From assembly GCA_004154925.1 (NCBI GenBank), contig QJNS01000089.1, forward strand, positions 124,001 through 188,000: 64,000 nt of DNA, written 5' to 3'. A program made the position numbers and the translations under genes. Position 1 is the stretch's first letter. Each line of letters starts with the position of its first letter. The notes under the pieces were generated by a model. The model worked only from the letters and a program-made list of their open reading frames with translations. It did no database searches and had not been told where the DNA came from. Positions 38,719 to 52,179 of this stretch are shown piece by piece. This stretch comes from Monosporascus cannonballus. Taxonomy: Eukaryota > Ascomycota > Sordariomycetes > Xylariales.

Positions 38719-39088
38719 TGTTATAACCCAACCAAGATCGGTCTCGAAAACGGTCGGGCCTATACGGAAGGGTTACGTAATTTGGATTTTATTTTGGCAA
38801 CAAAATCTAAATAAATCCACACAGAACTAATTAAATCCAATAATATTAGATCTGTAATAATATCAAAATCTAATAAAAATCCAATTTATCTAAAAAGGAT
38901 ATATACATTTTTTATTTCCATAGTTTAGATAGCTTTAATTTGCAATAACAATTCGTTATTCAAGGCACCTTTAATATTACGAAACATAATACGTTACTGT
39001 ATTTATTGTTCAGTTTCTTACGATATTTCTACCAACATAAACCCGTACGACTAAGGTTTAATAGTTGGTTAAACCCCAAGCCGTCACA
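38719..39088 (+). repeat. Solo LTR related to elements B and C (370 bp)
   Basis: Starts TGTTATAACCCAACC and ends GCCGTCACA, the B-type termini, and shares the 3' part (CATAAACCCGTACGACTAAGG...) with B and C. Flanks are TATTA / TGTTA, a 5-bp duplication with one G-to-A change. Its middle part differs from both B and C. No internal region is present, so it arose by LTR-LTR recombination. Confidence 0.85.
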
Positions 39089-40901
39089 TGTTATTAAAGC
39101 TTTGAAAACCTATGTAAATTATTCGTTTTTATAGCGTTAAGAAATATTTATTCGGTTTTTGTTTTATTTATAACGGAAATTTCGTAAATATAATAATTAT
39201 AATTCTTATCGCATTTAAGTTTTGGAATTAACGGCATAATCCTATTAATAATTAGCCGTAATATTTATTGCTTATTTATGTAAATAATTATATTTTAAAA
39301 GTTTTCAACTAAATAATTTAAAATAATTTTACTATAAAAAATATTATTTCAACGATTTTTAATAAAATTAATAATTTAATCATCGTATTTAAAAGAATAA
39401 TTATCTTTTATATATTACTGTTTGATATAATAAATGTGTCGCAAAATAGTAATACGACTCTATACAAGCTTTTTGTAATGTTATTTATAAAAAATATATA
39501 GATTACGTATAAAAATGATAGTAGGTTAAAATTTTCGTTATTTGTAAATTTCAAAATTAAAATGCATATAAAATAAGCGTAAAAAATAATTTTATTAATA
39601 GTGTTAAAATTCGTTAGAATTAGATCTTATAATATCTTATTAAATAAATAAAAATAACTTTAATTAGTTTTAAACGATAGTGATATTTTTAGTAAATAAA
39701 TTTCGATTTTTTCTAAATGTAAACCTTGTAATACTATTAGTACCGTATTTTAATATTTATTAAAATCATGTTTTTTAATGATTTTAAAATAACATTTTTA
39801 AATTTATATTATTTCAAACATATATATAACTGGTTTTAGGAAGTATTTTATAATAATTATAATTTTCTAATTTTATAGTTTCGTAAACGACATAGTTTAA
39901 GAAAGTTTTATAAAGTTTAAGAATATCAATATAAAAGCATTATATTAGCTTCTCTCAAGCGATTTTATTATATATTGTATTATAACGTTTTCATATTATA
40001 GTTATTATATTAATTTGAGAAAATAAAGTTAACAAATTATGAATTGTAAAATATAAAATATTTGGAGTATATTTTCATTTTAGTTTTATATATAATTTTA
40101 GCATTAAATTCCATTTTTATCAAAATAGTTATTACTTTAGGTTGTATAGAATTTCTGGTAATTTAAAATAAAAATCTACGTATCAAAGGTTTCCATAAAA
40201 TATAAAAATATATAAGCTGATTAAAATCTTTATATCCAATTATATTAATAATATTAATTAAACTAGAAACACGGTTAAATCGGATAATAATATCTATAAG
40301 TATGAAAGAACACTTGAATTAATATAAATATGTAGATTTAAATACTTTACGAAATTAAATATTTTTATAAATAATAAGTTTTATTTTAAATCTGGAAAAT
40401 ATCTTTTATTTGTTAAATTTATATATAAACATTTTTATTCCGAAAAATATACAGTTAGAATTTAAGTTTTAAATTGTTTTTTATAATAAAATAATAATAT
40501 TTAATCGTTTTATTCGATATATCTGACATTTATTTTACGCCGATACTTTTTAATTTTTCATATTTATGGGATATAATGTTTTTTTTGTATTTGACAATCA
40601 CGGAAAATTTAATACTATATAATTCATTATGTTTAGTTACAGTTGAAAGAATAACGTTAAAAGCGGTAAAATGCGTATTATAGTTTTCGAAATTTAATTT
40701 ATAATTAATACTATGTTCAAATAATACATCTTCTTAATTTTAAATTTAAACATTTATTATGATTATTTAATTTAAAAAATTAATATCTAACGACATTAGA
40801 AAAATTAACAAATATTAAATAATATATTTAAATTTTATTTGATAATAATATAGTAAAGTATTAAATGTTTAAATTTTTATAGGTTGAAATAATTTCAGAT
40901 A
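39089..40901. other. AT-rich interval without recognisable gene
   Basis: No coding stretch or repeat end that I can support. It keeps both CpA and TpG, unlike the retroelements, so it has been mutated differently from them. Confidence 0.5.
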
Positions 40902-41174
40902 TTGAAATAGATAGACAGAATTGGTCCGAATCAGTGCGAGTGTACAAGCCATATCACGATTCGGGACAGGATTACCAAAATAAAGAATTTAAACCCATTG
41001 TATTAATGGTGTTGAACCTCGATAACTGAAGTGTTGGAAAAACATGATGAGTAATAGTCGTCCTCCTTTAGGGTTGAATCTATAGCGAAAAAGGACTCCT
41101 TAATATACATACAAAATCCGGACTTTCCGGTCAGCCGAGGCTAATCATGGGCGTAACACTCTGCCCTATTTCAA
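40902..41174. mobile_element. MITE-like 273-bp insertion with little RIP
   Basis: The ends are inverted copies of TTGAAATAG, extending imperfectly (GACAGAATTG / GGCAGAGTGT), flanked by TA on both sides (40900-40901, 41175-41176), as in Tc1/mariner-type MITEs. Composition is near normal inside AT-rich DNA. An internal inverted repeat pairs GGTCCGAATC with GATTCGGGAC. Alternative: a solo LTR with TG...CA ends at 40903-41173, but no 5-bp duplication matches. Confidence 0.55.
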
Positions 41175-41743
41175 TATATGTAAATAAAATTATATAACTT
41201 TATGTTTCCAGTTATTCGTTTTATTAAATATATTAAAAATTGTTGTTTAGAGCTATTATTCATTAGAAAATTAGAAAAAATGTTTATTTAAAATAAATTT
41301 ATAAAGGATTGTAAAGTTATTTTGGTTTAAGTGTTTCTTAAGCTTTTTAATTAAAAAGATTTATAATTATTACGATAAGATCGTGAATAACTTTGTTTAA
41401 ATCCTTTTTTTAAATTATTCTTTTAGTAATATTGATATTTAAAAATTTATTATTAAAAACAAGCGTTGCATTTTCTGAAAAGGTTATTATTATAAATAAA
41501 ATAGAAATATTATTAATTTAATCGTTTAATTTTGGGATTTTAAAAAAAGTTATCTTTTATTTATTTTGATATATTTAGATTTTTTTTAAACATCGCTTTT
41601 AACTGTAAAAACGCATTATTAAAAAAACAAATGCCCATTCAAACTATTTTATTAAAAACTTATTTTATAAAACAACTAATATTTACTCTGTATTATTTTC
41701 TCTTTAGGCTTTTTATAGATTTTAAATAAATTTCGTAGACGTA

Positions 41744-43591
41744 ACGTAATCCACAAGCGAAGCGCCTACACAAGCGAAACACTCACCCAGATTTAACTTT
41801 TTAACTACCTCACTTTACTTATATATTTTTCAAAATAACAATATATTTGGGCTTTCAAAAGAATCACGATTAAACCTTGTTATTTAGGCCAAAAAACGTA
41901 ACTTTCGTATTGGTTATCAAAAGCTTGCAACCATATATATTGTCCCGAAAATAACTTTTCGCGAACGAATCTAAAGCAAACCTGTACGACGTAATATACC
42001 GCCCAATTCGCGAAAATTAACCGATTCCGAAAAGTAAATCATTATCAAACATATTTTCGATTTCGATTTACGAACGTTTCTTTCCCGATTAAAAAATATT
42101 AAAAATATGGCCAATATATTTTTACGTAAACGTAATGCGGAAGGTATCGGCGTTAACTAGACGTTAAATTTCGTTAAACGGCAAAATAAATTAAAAATGC
42201 ATTTAAATCGAAAGATTAATTACGATAAGGTTATATATAAAAATCCAGAAATATTTTACAAAGAGTTCGAATTCGTACGTAATATAATTGCGGAATACAG
42301 TATTTCAGAAAAAGATATATATAATTTTGACAAAATTAATTTCTTATTAAGGTTAATAACGGTATCGGGCATAATAATTATAAGCGCCGAAAAACGTAAA
42401 AGACCTAAGTAAGTCCAGCAAAGCAGTAAAAAATGGGTTACGGTTATTTAAATTATTAGTTCTTAAGATTAAGCCCTTTTTCCGTACATTATTGTAACGG
42501 GTAAAAACCACCTTATTTCTTAATACCGCAATAATTCCATATTACGCAATTAAAAAATTACCGTAAGTAATAACAGCTGGACGATAAACGCTTTAAGTCT
42601 AAATTAGGTTAAATATTTCGATAAATATACCAAAACGCATACAAAAAATATTAAACGTTTCCTTATTATTAACAGTTATGAAAACCATTATTCGATAAAA
42701 TTTGAAAAATACTGCAAAAAATACGATATTATTACGTTTTATATACCTTCCGATTCCTTTTATAAATTCCAACCTTTTAATATAATATATTTTTCTTTGT
42801 TAAAACGGGTTTACGATTGCTATATCGAAAATCTTCTAAGGCGTTATAATATGTACGTTACTAAGGAAAACTTTTTTATCGGCTTTTATGAAATATTTAA
42901 AACCTTTATAACCCCTGAAAACATTAAAACCGGTTTCCGTAATATTAACCTTATTTTATTAAACCCCGAATATATTATTTCGTAATTAAATATTCAATAA
43001 CCTATTCGAACACCGACCGTTTTTCCCTTATTTTTACTTTTTTACTTTGAACGCAAAATAGTTAAAACCTTCGAAAAAACAATTTCGTAATTTAATTATT
43101 TAAAAAATAAAATTACAAATTACTAAAATAATTTACCGATAATTATAATCAAAATGGTAAATTATTTGGCTAAAAGTATAAATTATTTATTACATAAGGT
43201 CGCTTTTCTTAATAATAAAGTTGGTTATTTTCGCGAAACAAATTACATTTTTAATAAGCGCCAGAAAACCAAAAACAAACGCCTCCAAAAAGGAAAATCA
43301 TTTATTTTTCAAAAAGGGGAGGCTTTCCGGGCCGAAAAAAAAGGTGATAGCGACCTAACACAGGAAAAAATGGCGGAAGATAATCGTCGTAAAAGGGTTA
43401 CAAAGAAAAAATGATGCTATGGCGTCTGCGGTAAGCCCAGACATAATGCGCGCACTTATTAGGAAGTAATAGATACGTTTAATAAAAATTATTTCAAATA
43501 ATTTCAATTAATTTAAATATAGTATAGCTATTAAGAAACTGAATATGTACAATAAGGTGGTTAAAGTAGGCGCTTCGCTTATAAATTACGT
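41744..43591 (+). mobile_element. Fot1/pogo-type DNA transposon (1848 bp, dead)
   Basis: The 26-bp terminal inverted repeats (41744-41769 and 43566-43591) both read ACGTAAT...AAGCGAAGCGCCTAC and differ only by three C-to-T changes. TA duplications flank them (41742-41743, 43592-43593). One transposase frame fills the element. Length, TA target and protein all fit the Fot1 group of Tc1/mariner transposons in fungi. Confidence 0.92.
41855..43501 (+). pseudogene. Fot1-type transposase (DDE), stops only, frame kept
   Basis: One reading frame can be followed for about 548 codons with premature stops but no frameshift. N-terminus: SKESRLNLVI-stop-AKKRNFRIGYQKLA, a pogo helix-turn-helix; then the CENP-B-like part (DLRTFLSRLKNIKNMANIFL); then the DDE domain. 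The first Asp is kept (YNFDK, 42329-42331), the second is Asn (INSYENHYS, 42671-42673) and the third is Asn (QPFN, 42779-42781). The C-terminus has the basic segment and a CxVCGKPRHNART knuckle seen in Fot1 proteins (43415-43459), its last Cys now Tyr. Stops are those expected from CAA, CAG, CGA or TGG by transitions. Confidence 0.9.
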
Positions 43592-43593
43592 TA

Positions 43594-45001
43594 TAAATTT
43601 TTAATTTAATAAATAAGATATTTATTACATATATTTATAAATCTGTAAAGAGTAATAATATTTTGGTTTTTTTCTAAAAATTATTTATTTATTAAAATCT
43701 TGAATAGAAGCTTTTTATATTAAAATTTAAATAGATATATAATTATATATATGTGTAATTAGTTTTATTATTTAAAATTGTAAATGAAAAAAGTTTCATT
43801 AATAATTAAGTAACGTATGTTTATAATTAATACTTTTTCGAAATATTTTAAATACTTCAAATTTATTATTATGTAAACGTAAATATTTATAATTTTTGTT
43901 TATATAAGCAATTTCTTTTAGGAATTTATTTTCGAAAAAGAATTCGTCCTTTAATACAATTGTTTAAATATTAATATAGAATTAGTTTTTGAAAAAATTC
44001 CACTTATTGAAATAATAAAAGGATATTTTTCCCCTTTCGAAATGTAGTTAATCTTATCTTTAATGATGAAATAAATTACAATTAACCTTTTTGTAAGTTT
44101 ATTAAAAGCATTATTAAATTTAAGAAAATTAAAGTATTTTGTATTAAAATGTTTATTTTTTTAATCGGTTATTTTCGTAATGTTCTTTCCTATATCTTAA
44201 TAAGTTAATTATTCTAATATTAAATAGTTAAAAGTATATAGATTTACGTTTCGAAAATTATTTGCAATGTTTTTAAAAAACCGCGGAAAATTAAACATGC
44301 AAATTTTTACTATTAAAGCACAGTATTTCTCTTTAAGAGCTTCAATGAAAATCGAAAACTGTTGTTATAAAACTTTTATTATAGGATTAGTTCAAAAGGT
44401 ATAAATGTTTGAATTAGGAATTCCGAAACGAAATTCTTATTTTTGCTTTTAAAGATAACCGTATTTTTTAAGTTACTGTCTTTTTTAGAACGATAGCAGT
44501 AGGCTTTTTTTATTATTACAAAGATTAATAAATTAATAGCGTTATATTCCCTTTGTTCGATTATTCCGTTAAAGTAATATATACTATATTAGTGCTTAAT
44601 TTAACTAACTTGATTTATTTTCGTTTTTAATGCTTTATAATATAGGATATTCCATTTATAATTTTAATATATCTTTATTTGCTAAAGTAATTTATATACA
44701 CTTAAATTAATATACATTTCACAAACATATAAATATTTTTAAAAAAAGATATTACATCTTTTAAGAGTATAAAAAACGTAATTTATCGTATATTCTCGTT
44801 ACCGCTATTTATTAATTTCTTTTTATATTAAAAATATTCCTCTTATTTTTAAAACATTTAAATTAATGTAATTAACCTCATCATTATTTGTATAATAACC
44901 GAAATCAATGTTTTAAGACGTAAAAGAAATTTAAGTTATATTTGATTATAGTCTTATTAATTTAAAAGTATATAAAAAGTTCTTTAAAAAAGTTTTAAAG
45001 T
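43594..45001. other. AT-rich interval without recognisable gene
   Basis: No supported feature between the Fot1 element and element G. The last five bases, AAAGT (44997-45001), are the target duplication of G. Confidence 0.5.
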
Positions 45002-45189
45002 TGTAAAAGGCTTCACCTGAGCGGTCTGCAATCAGTTGCCAATAAGAGTTTATTTTCTAGCTAAAGAGAAAAAAAAGGAAAGATAAAAATACAGTTATAT
45101 ATGTTCGCATATAAGGCGCTACGCTAATGCTGCTTAGTACCGGCGTTTATCCGGTACTCTATAATAAAGCTCCATATAACCCCATCATA
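45002..45189 (-). repeat. 3' LTR of element G (188 bp)
   Basis: Plus-strand start TGTAAAAGGCTTCACC, end CCCCATCATA. Matches the LTR at 51707-51894, including CAATCAGTTGCCAATAA and TAATGCTGCTT.TACCGG. Confidence 0.9.
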
Positions 45190-48100
45190 TTACCTTTTAC
45201 TTTTCCCAAAAGGGGCTAATTTATCGCAGGATTAATAATTACGTTAATTTTTAGCTTTTAATTAATGCGAAATTTGGAAGTTTATCGATTTCCGAATTAA
45301 ACTTAATATAGGTGGCTAATTATGCGTTAAATAAGCCCATATATAAAAACGCGTTTACGTTTCTACTTATTTTTAATTTTTTTATAATAATAACTTAATT
45401 TAGTAAATTAACTTTTATTAACATTTATTATACCGTTTTTATGCGTTATTCCGTAATAGCTTAAAAACTAATTAATACGTTGTAACGCCGCAAAAATATT
45501 CTGCAAAAAAAGGTTTTTATATTTTCGGGCCTTTTTAGTAAATCGGAATCCGCCAAAGCTTTTCGTATATTATGTATTTGCGTTACTCTAAATAAATATC
45601 CAACTTATATTTGTAATATACCTTATTTTACGTATATAATTTGTTTTGCCGAAAACCCGGAGGCGTATTATTTAAATTAACGAAATATGTAATTTATTTA
45701 TACGTTATTTATTTATTATTCCTAAAGTGCTTATTATTATAAGCAAAAAGGCGGTTTATTATTTGGCTGACGTTAATTATAACTATAAATATCTTAAAAT
45801 AAATATTTTTTTTATTTTTGTTAATATATTTTTTAATGTAATTTCCGTATAATTTGCGGATATTCCCGAATTTCGTTAAACGGTTAATACGTTTTACGAA
45901 ATTATTTTTAATTACGATTATTAAAATCTTAGTAAATTCGCTTTTTTTATGTATTTTCTATATTGTTTTTTTTGCTGTTAACCTTAGCTTAAGAGTTATC
46001 CGTATTTAGGAAAAGACGGGTATTAAAGCTTTACGTTAATATTTTAAGTTTTCGGATATCGTTCGTTCCGAAATAAATTTATATTTTTAGGTTTTAATTT
46101 ATACGTTATTTATATATAAATTAGGCTGCTGGTTTTACCGGTGTTTCCGCTATACCTTTAAAAAAAATATATTAAATATAAAAATAAAAATTTTTGTTAC
46201 ATAAATTTTTCTTATAATATTTCCGCGCCTTTTTTATATTGTTTATTAACTTACAAATTAAATTAATAACCGTTAATAATTATATTATTAACGTTTTTAA
46301 AAATTTTGTAATTATAATTTACGCGGCTTAAAAAAATTGGGTTTTATTAAAATTTAATATAAAAAAAGCCGAATAATCGCCTACTTTAAGTACGTAATTC
46401 CTATATAACGTTAACGTTATAAATTTATAAAGTAACTCGTTAAATTTATAAATTTCTAAAAATAAATAAATAATTTCGTAACCGGCGTATTATTTTCGTA
46501 TTTCTTAATTTTTTCTTAATATATTTCATTCGTAAATAACGGGAACGTTATTTTAACGTTTATTTGCAAATTACGTAAAACTATTTTTAAACGGTTTTTC
46601 TAAATTTCTTATACCGTTTACGCGCTGCCCGGCTAGTATTTTTAAGCTTGATTTTTTACCCGTCCGTTTTTAAATAGTACGTTAAATTTAAGGTCCGTTA
46701 TTAATAATTATATTGCCGTATTTCTTTCGAATTATTATAAAACCGCCGTATTTGCAAATTCTTTAAACAGTATTTAAATTACTTTCACCTAACTTCATTA
46801 TTTTATTTAAATTTAATATATAAAAACTTTTTTTACGTTTTTAATTCGGATTTAAAAGATATTTTCGATTTTAAATTCCGGGTCATTATTTTTTTTAAAG
46901 ATAATAAAAAAAGGTTACGTATTTATATTAATTTAAGACGGTAAAAGTTTATGGTTTATACATTTTAATAAATTAATATAATAATGGTTATAAATGCTAT
47001 TAAATATATTTAATTTTATAATATAAAAATTAATTATTTTAATTATTTAATATATAGCTTAAAATTACCTTAACTTTTTCGATAACCAAAAGGTAATAAT
47101 ATTTTTTAAAAATAATTAGATTTTATTATTAATTTTGTATTTTTCGGCGGAAAAATAACCTTTATTCGTTAATTTTTCTTTGGTTTACTGAGTTGTCGTT
47201 ATTATAGCTTAAACGAATTCCGTATTTTTTCGCAATTTTTTAACGAAACCTTCCGTTTTTATACATAAATCCTTTTTAATTACCAAATTATTTTTTACTT
47301 AAGGAATTAGGTTAACGTAATACTCGTAAAATAAAGAGAATTTATCGAAATTATATTTTGATTATTAATTACTAATATTACCTCCTGGAAAAACCTATTT
47401 ATTTTTATTGCAAATATATTACCAAAGTTCGTAAATACATTAATATTTCTTAATTAATCCTTTCTGTAATATTATCGGTTTTTAAATAATATATAATAAA
47501 AAACGTTATTTTATTTGTATTAATTCGTAAAACTTGGTTAAAAATGTCCGTACCTAATTAATTCCTTTATTATTTATAATAATTTTAAGAAAAATATGGA
47601 ATTTTTAATATATTTTTATAAATACTTTTATATGTGTTTTTATGTTTATCGTTCGTATCGCGTTTAAGATTATTACCTTAAATATTCGGTTTATTATAAT
47701 TATTAAAAAATATAAGTTATATTTAAAAATAATTAATAAGTTAATTATAAAATCGATTGATAACTTATTATGAAATCGTTCGGAAACCGGAAATAATTTT
47801 CATAATTTTTTTTCTTTATTTTTTTATACGTTTTTATGGTCGTATACGTTATAATTCCTATAAAATTACTTTAGTATACGATATATACCCGGTTAAAAAA
47901 GCTTTTCGAAAATACTATTAGCGTAACCTTTTTACCTAGGTAACTTATTATATAAAAATTGTAAATATTTTATATTAAGGTTATTTTGAATAGTTTTTAA
48001 TTTGGGATTTAAACGTGTTTTTGAAATTAAAAAGTTTTTTAATATTTAAAATATATTTTGTAATCGATATTTATAACTTTAATTCCGCAGGAAAATTGCT

Positions 48101-48991
48101 CTTTTTTTATAATAATCTTAATAATACGGTTGTAATTTTTATTATATTTTAATATTACGTTCCAGAATTTTTAGAATTTCCGTAATATTAAAACATTTAT
48201 GTTTTCAGAAATAACCCGTTATTTTTATTTTTAATATTATTAATTATTACTACATTTTTAACATATTTTTAAAATTTCGTAAGTAATATAAATAAATATT
48301 TATTTTTCATTAATTACAATTTTTGTACGGTTTTTCAGTTATTATTTTTCTTTATACATATATTGTATTCCTTACGTAAAAATATATCGGCTTTAATATT
48401 CAAACGGCCGATATAAAATTCGAAATAAAAATTAAAATAAAATAATTTTTTAATTATTTTATTTAATATTCGTTTAACCTTTTAATAATTATAAAATACT
48501 TTTAATTTTTATAGTTAATAATAATTTTAAACGGAGTTATTACGTTACGTAATTTTATAGTTTACATTTTTAAATAATTTATTATTATTAAAAAATTCTT
48601 ATTATATATATCGTAATTAATCTTTACGAGATTTAATTTCTTCAAATAATAATTAACTGATCGTAATATTTTAAATTAATTAATTTAAGATATTTAATTG
48701 CCGTATATTATCTTTGAATAATTTACTTTTAATATTATACGTTTTTCGGAATTTTATTACGCCAAAATCGGTTCCGTTATAAAAACGTTTTTAAAACGTT
48801 TAAACGTTATTTTTTTTCCTTTAACAAAATAAAATTCCTTTCCGGGTTAAAATCATTAACGGTACCGATATATATGTATAATAAGTTATAAAATCGCGGT
48901 AAAAATTTGCGAACCCTAGGAAATTTCGGATTTCCTTAAATATTTTAGGAATTTCTTATTTTTTGATCAAGCGTAATTTTTCGGGGTTTAT

Positions 48992-49566
48992 TTATATCCC
49001 CTTCTCGGCATCTATAATAAATCCAAGATAATTTATTGTTTTTACAGCGAATTCGGATTTGGAAATATCCAGATTTAAACTCGTTTTTTCTAAACGGCTT
49101 AAAACCTTCTTTATTTTTTGTATATAATCCTTTTTAAATCCGGAAAAAAAAATAAAAATATCGTCCATATACGTTAAGCAGAAAACGTCGAAATCCTCCT
49201 TTAGGACCCCGTTAACGTATTGCTGGAAAATTACAGGAACCCCGTATAAACCGAAAGATATTACCAGCAATTTATATAAACCGAAACGTATTCGAAATGC
49301 TATTTTTTATTCGTTTTTTCCTTAATCCTAATCTTATAAAATATTATTTAAATATTTACCTTCGTAAATTATTTGGCGTAAAAGAATAACATTAAGATTT
49401 TCGAAATAAAAGGCAAAAAATAACAGTCCTTTTCGGTTATTATATTTAACGTTCGATAATCGTAACAAAAACGTAACTCTTTTTTATGTTTTTTTATAAA
49501 TAAAACCTGAATCTCTCTAAATAAATTATTTATACAAATATACTCTTTATCCAAAAGTTCCGTCAA
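48992..49566 (-). pseudogene. Reverse transcriptase of element G (two open pieces)
   Basis: Minus-strand codons 49566-49369 read LLDKEYICINNL..., VLFIKKHKKELRFCYDYRTL and NIITEKDCYFLPFI, the conserved start of Ty3/Gypsy reverse transcriptase. After about 100 bp with stops, 49270-48992 reads GLYGVPVIFQQYVNGVL and LTYMDDIFIFFS, with catalytic YMDD encoded at 49171-49160, then LNLDISKSEF and YLGFIID. Both catalytic Asp residues are present, so this is the least mutated coding stretch among the retroelements, but the frame is interrupted and the rest of pol is dead. Confidence 0.9.
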
Positions 49567-50495
49567 AGTTTTTCTTAAAGTTAATAATTTATCCTTAATT
49601 ATACCATATAGGGCTTTTATAATATTAACATCTTTTTCTTTACTGTATTTTTGCGTAATAAAATCGCATAATTTATTCCGGAATAAAGTAAAAATAAAGT
49701 ATCGTCTAATTTTTTATCGAACAATTTCCAAACGCTTTTAACCTAAACGGAAACTTTTCGTTAACCTTTATTTTTTTAAATATTAACGCCTTATTAATAT
49801 CGGCCAAAATAATTAAAAATAATTAAACTTTTTATTTAATCTTTTAATTTTTTTATCCTTTAAAATTCCGCCCCGAAAATAATAATTAAAATTCTTTTTA
49901 TTTCATAAGTTATTTATACGTTATTTTTTGGGCCTCGTATTCTTTTTCGCAAACCTTTATACGACTTATTGCGCCTACTGTCAAAAAGTATTTTTACGTT
50001 ATATATACAACGTTATAACGTTTTATCTAAAATTTTCTTAAAATCAAAAAGTAATTAAAGCTATTAATAATATATAGAAATATTTTAATTTTAAAACCGT
50101 CGATATCTATTTCCATAGATGTTATTTCCTTAATTTCTTTTCGTTATCGTTAATTCCTTTTTTAAACTTTTTTTAATCCGCATAATTTTATTAAAATATG
50201 TAATAACCGTAAACGTTTTACAAACGTTTCGCTTATTACGGCAAAATACTTATATCCTTAATTAATAAAGGTTTTTTTAAATTTTTTTAATTAATATATA
50301 TATCGATAATAAATAAAATACCGTTTATATTTTTGCTTTATAATCTTTATTTCGGCCTAAATCGCTTTTCGTTCTCGAACGCGTTAATATTTAGGAATTA
50401 TTCTTTTCTTTCTTTGCTTTTAAATTCCGATTTTTCGTTTTTATACGCTCTTTATAAACTGATCATTTTTGCGGCTTTTTTCCTAGTAAAAATAG

Positions 50496-50537
50496 GTAAT
50501 AATTCGCCTCATAATTAGGACGCCTATAACGCAAATA
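50496..50537 (-). pseudogene. Gag zinc knuckle of element G, all ligands lost
   Basis: Fourteen minus-strand codons read YLRYRRPNYEANYY. In a CCHC knuckle (C-x2-C-x4-H-x4-C) positions 1, 4, 9 and 14 are the zinc ligands; all four are Tyr here, as produced by TGY to TAY and CAY to TAY. It lies about 1 kb upstream of the reverse transcriptase on the sense strand, where gag is expected. Confidence 0.65.
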
Positions 50538-51706
50538 AAAACCTTTTCTTTTACGGACATTCCGTTTTTTTTAAATTACTTATTACATATGTTATTTCGG
50601 CGTTAGAAATAAAGTTTTAAATCCCTGGTTTTGCCGTTTTACCGCCGAAATACCCGTTATATTTATGTCGTTATTTAAGTTATTTCCCGTTTGGTTATTA
50701 TCGTCCGATTGGGCTGTTAAAAAGCTATTCGTTTTTTTACCGCGTTATTTCTTCAAGGCGTCCGGCGATTTCCATTATCTTATTTACTTATACGTTAAAA
50801 CTTTTAAGAAAATCCATTAAAATTAAAATTCAGATAAATTTCTTATTTAGTGTTTTTTTAAAAAACATAAATTTTGTTATCGTTAGTCAAATAATCCTTT
50901 CCGCATTTATTAATGTTTTTTCGCATAAAGGATAAAATAGCGAAAATTTTGCTTTATCGGTTTATTTTAAATTCCGAAAATATTCGGTTATTTTTTTATG
51001 TCAATTATTATATTATTCGTATAATACCTAAAACAAATTAATAAGGTTATAAATACTATTTAGGTTTTCGGTAATATAATAAATAATAACCGTACGTTAT
51101 ATATTAATTTCGAACCTTTCGTATATAATATAAGACTATTTACGAATTTGTTTACGAAAATAACGTTTATTTCGAACTTATAAGTTATCAATACGTACTA
51201 TCTGAGGAATTTCTTTTTTGTCCTATCGAACTTTTCCGGCCAAAATAACGGCTTCCGCTTAGTTTTTACTGTTAATTCGGTCGTTCGAACTGTTTTTGCG
51301 AAATAACTTAATTATGTTTCCGATCGTTACTAAATTAAGGAAAAATCGGTATTCGTAAAGGTTATTACGTTCTAAATTTATAACTAAGTAATAAATTTGT
51401 GTTAAATAATTAAGCCGTTTTTAAGCTGTTCGGCCGTTAATATCAATTTCTTATTTGCCTTATATTACGTTTTTATATATTTACGAAGTTAAATTACTTT
51501 TTGTTTTTTATTTTTTTCGAACTGGTAATTTATGCGCTATTCTATAGCTGTTATCGAACTTATTAAGGTTTCCGTTATAACGCTAAATACTTTCTGTAAC
51601 TCTGGGTCAATAAGGGCCCCTTACTGGGCCCCATAAAGAACGTTCGAAAATTTTAACATCTAATCCCGAACGTCTCCTGTTCTGCTAAATGGTAAATTAA
51701 AAAATA

Positions 51707-51894
51707 TGTAAAAGGCTTCACCTAAGCGGTCTGTAATCAGTTGCCAATAAAAGTTTATTTTTTAACTAAAAAGGAAAAAAAGGGAAAAGAAAAATACAGC
51801 TATATGTATTCGCATATAAAGCGCTGCGCTAATGCTGCTTGGTACCGGCGTTTGTCCGGTGCTCCATAATAGGGCTTCATACAGCCCCATCACA
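51707..51894 (-). repeat. 5' LTR of element G (188 bp)
   Basis: Plus-strand start TGTAAAAGGCTTCACC, end CCCCATCACA, followed by AAAAT (51895-51899), the right target duplication. Confidence 0.9.
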
Positions 51895-52179
51895 AAAATT
51901 TATTAAAAAGTCTATAATATATTGTCATTATAAATATGCTTAACAGCAGCGTTTTACATCTAAGCTTTATTCGAAATATTTTCATGTAGTTTTTCTTTAA
52001 ATTTAAAGTAATAAATGTATTTTAAAGGCCTAATTGTTTGTAAATATAATGATATTTCTTTCGTTAAATAGTTTTAATAATTCTTATCGTTATTATTATG
52101 TTTATTATTGCAATTATTTAAGATGTCCTTTATCTTTTTTATTTAATTATAAATTTCATTATATAAAAAAATGAAAAAA

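Larger units (their letters stand above)
45002..51894 (-). mobile_element. Ty3/Gypsy element 'G' (6893 bp, minus strand)
   Basis: Two 188-bp LTRs (45002-45189, 51707-51894) are bounded by TG...CA ends on the sense strand (TGTGATGGGG ... CCTTTTACA) and flanked by AAAGT / AAAAT, a 5-bp duplication with one G-to-A change. On the minus strand, gag (zinc knuckle near 50500) precedes reverse transcriptase (49566-48992), with the rest of pol toward the left LTR. The LTR is unrelated in sequence to those of A, B and C. Coding sequence is broken by stops except around the reverse transcriptase, the best preserved retroelement coding stretch in the window. Confidence 0.9.

Noticed and set aside
41043..41100. 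Hammerhead-ribozyme-like core (ATGATGAG ... CGAAA) in the MITE-like insert
   Set aside because: The expected first C of CTGATGA is missing, the stem III pairing has an extra A, and nothing flanking can form stem I.
50333..50518. 61-codon plus frame in element G
   Set aside because: Antisense to the gag region of G; a by-product of T-rich plus-strand sequence.
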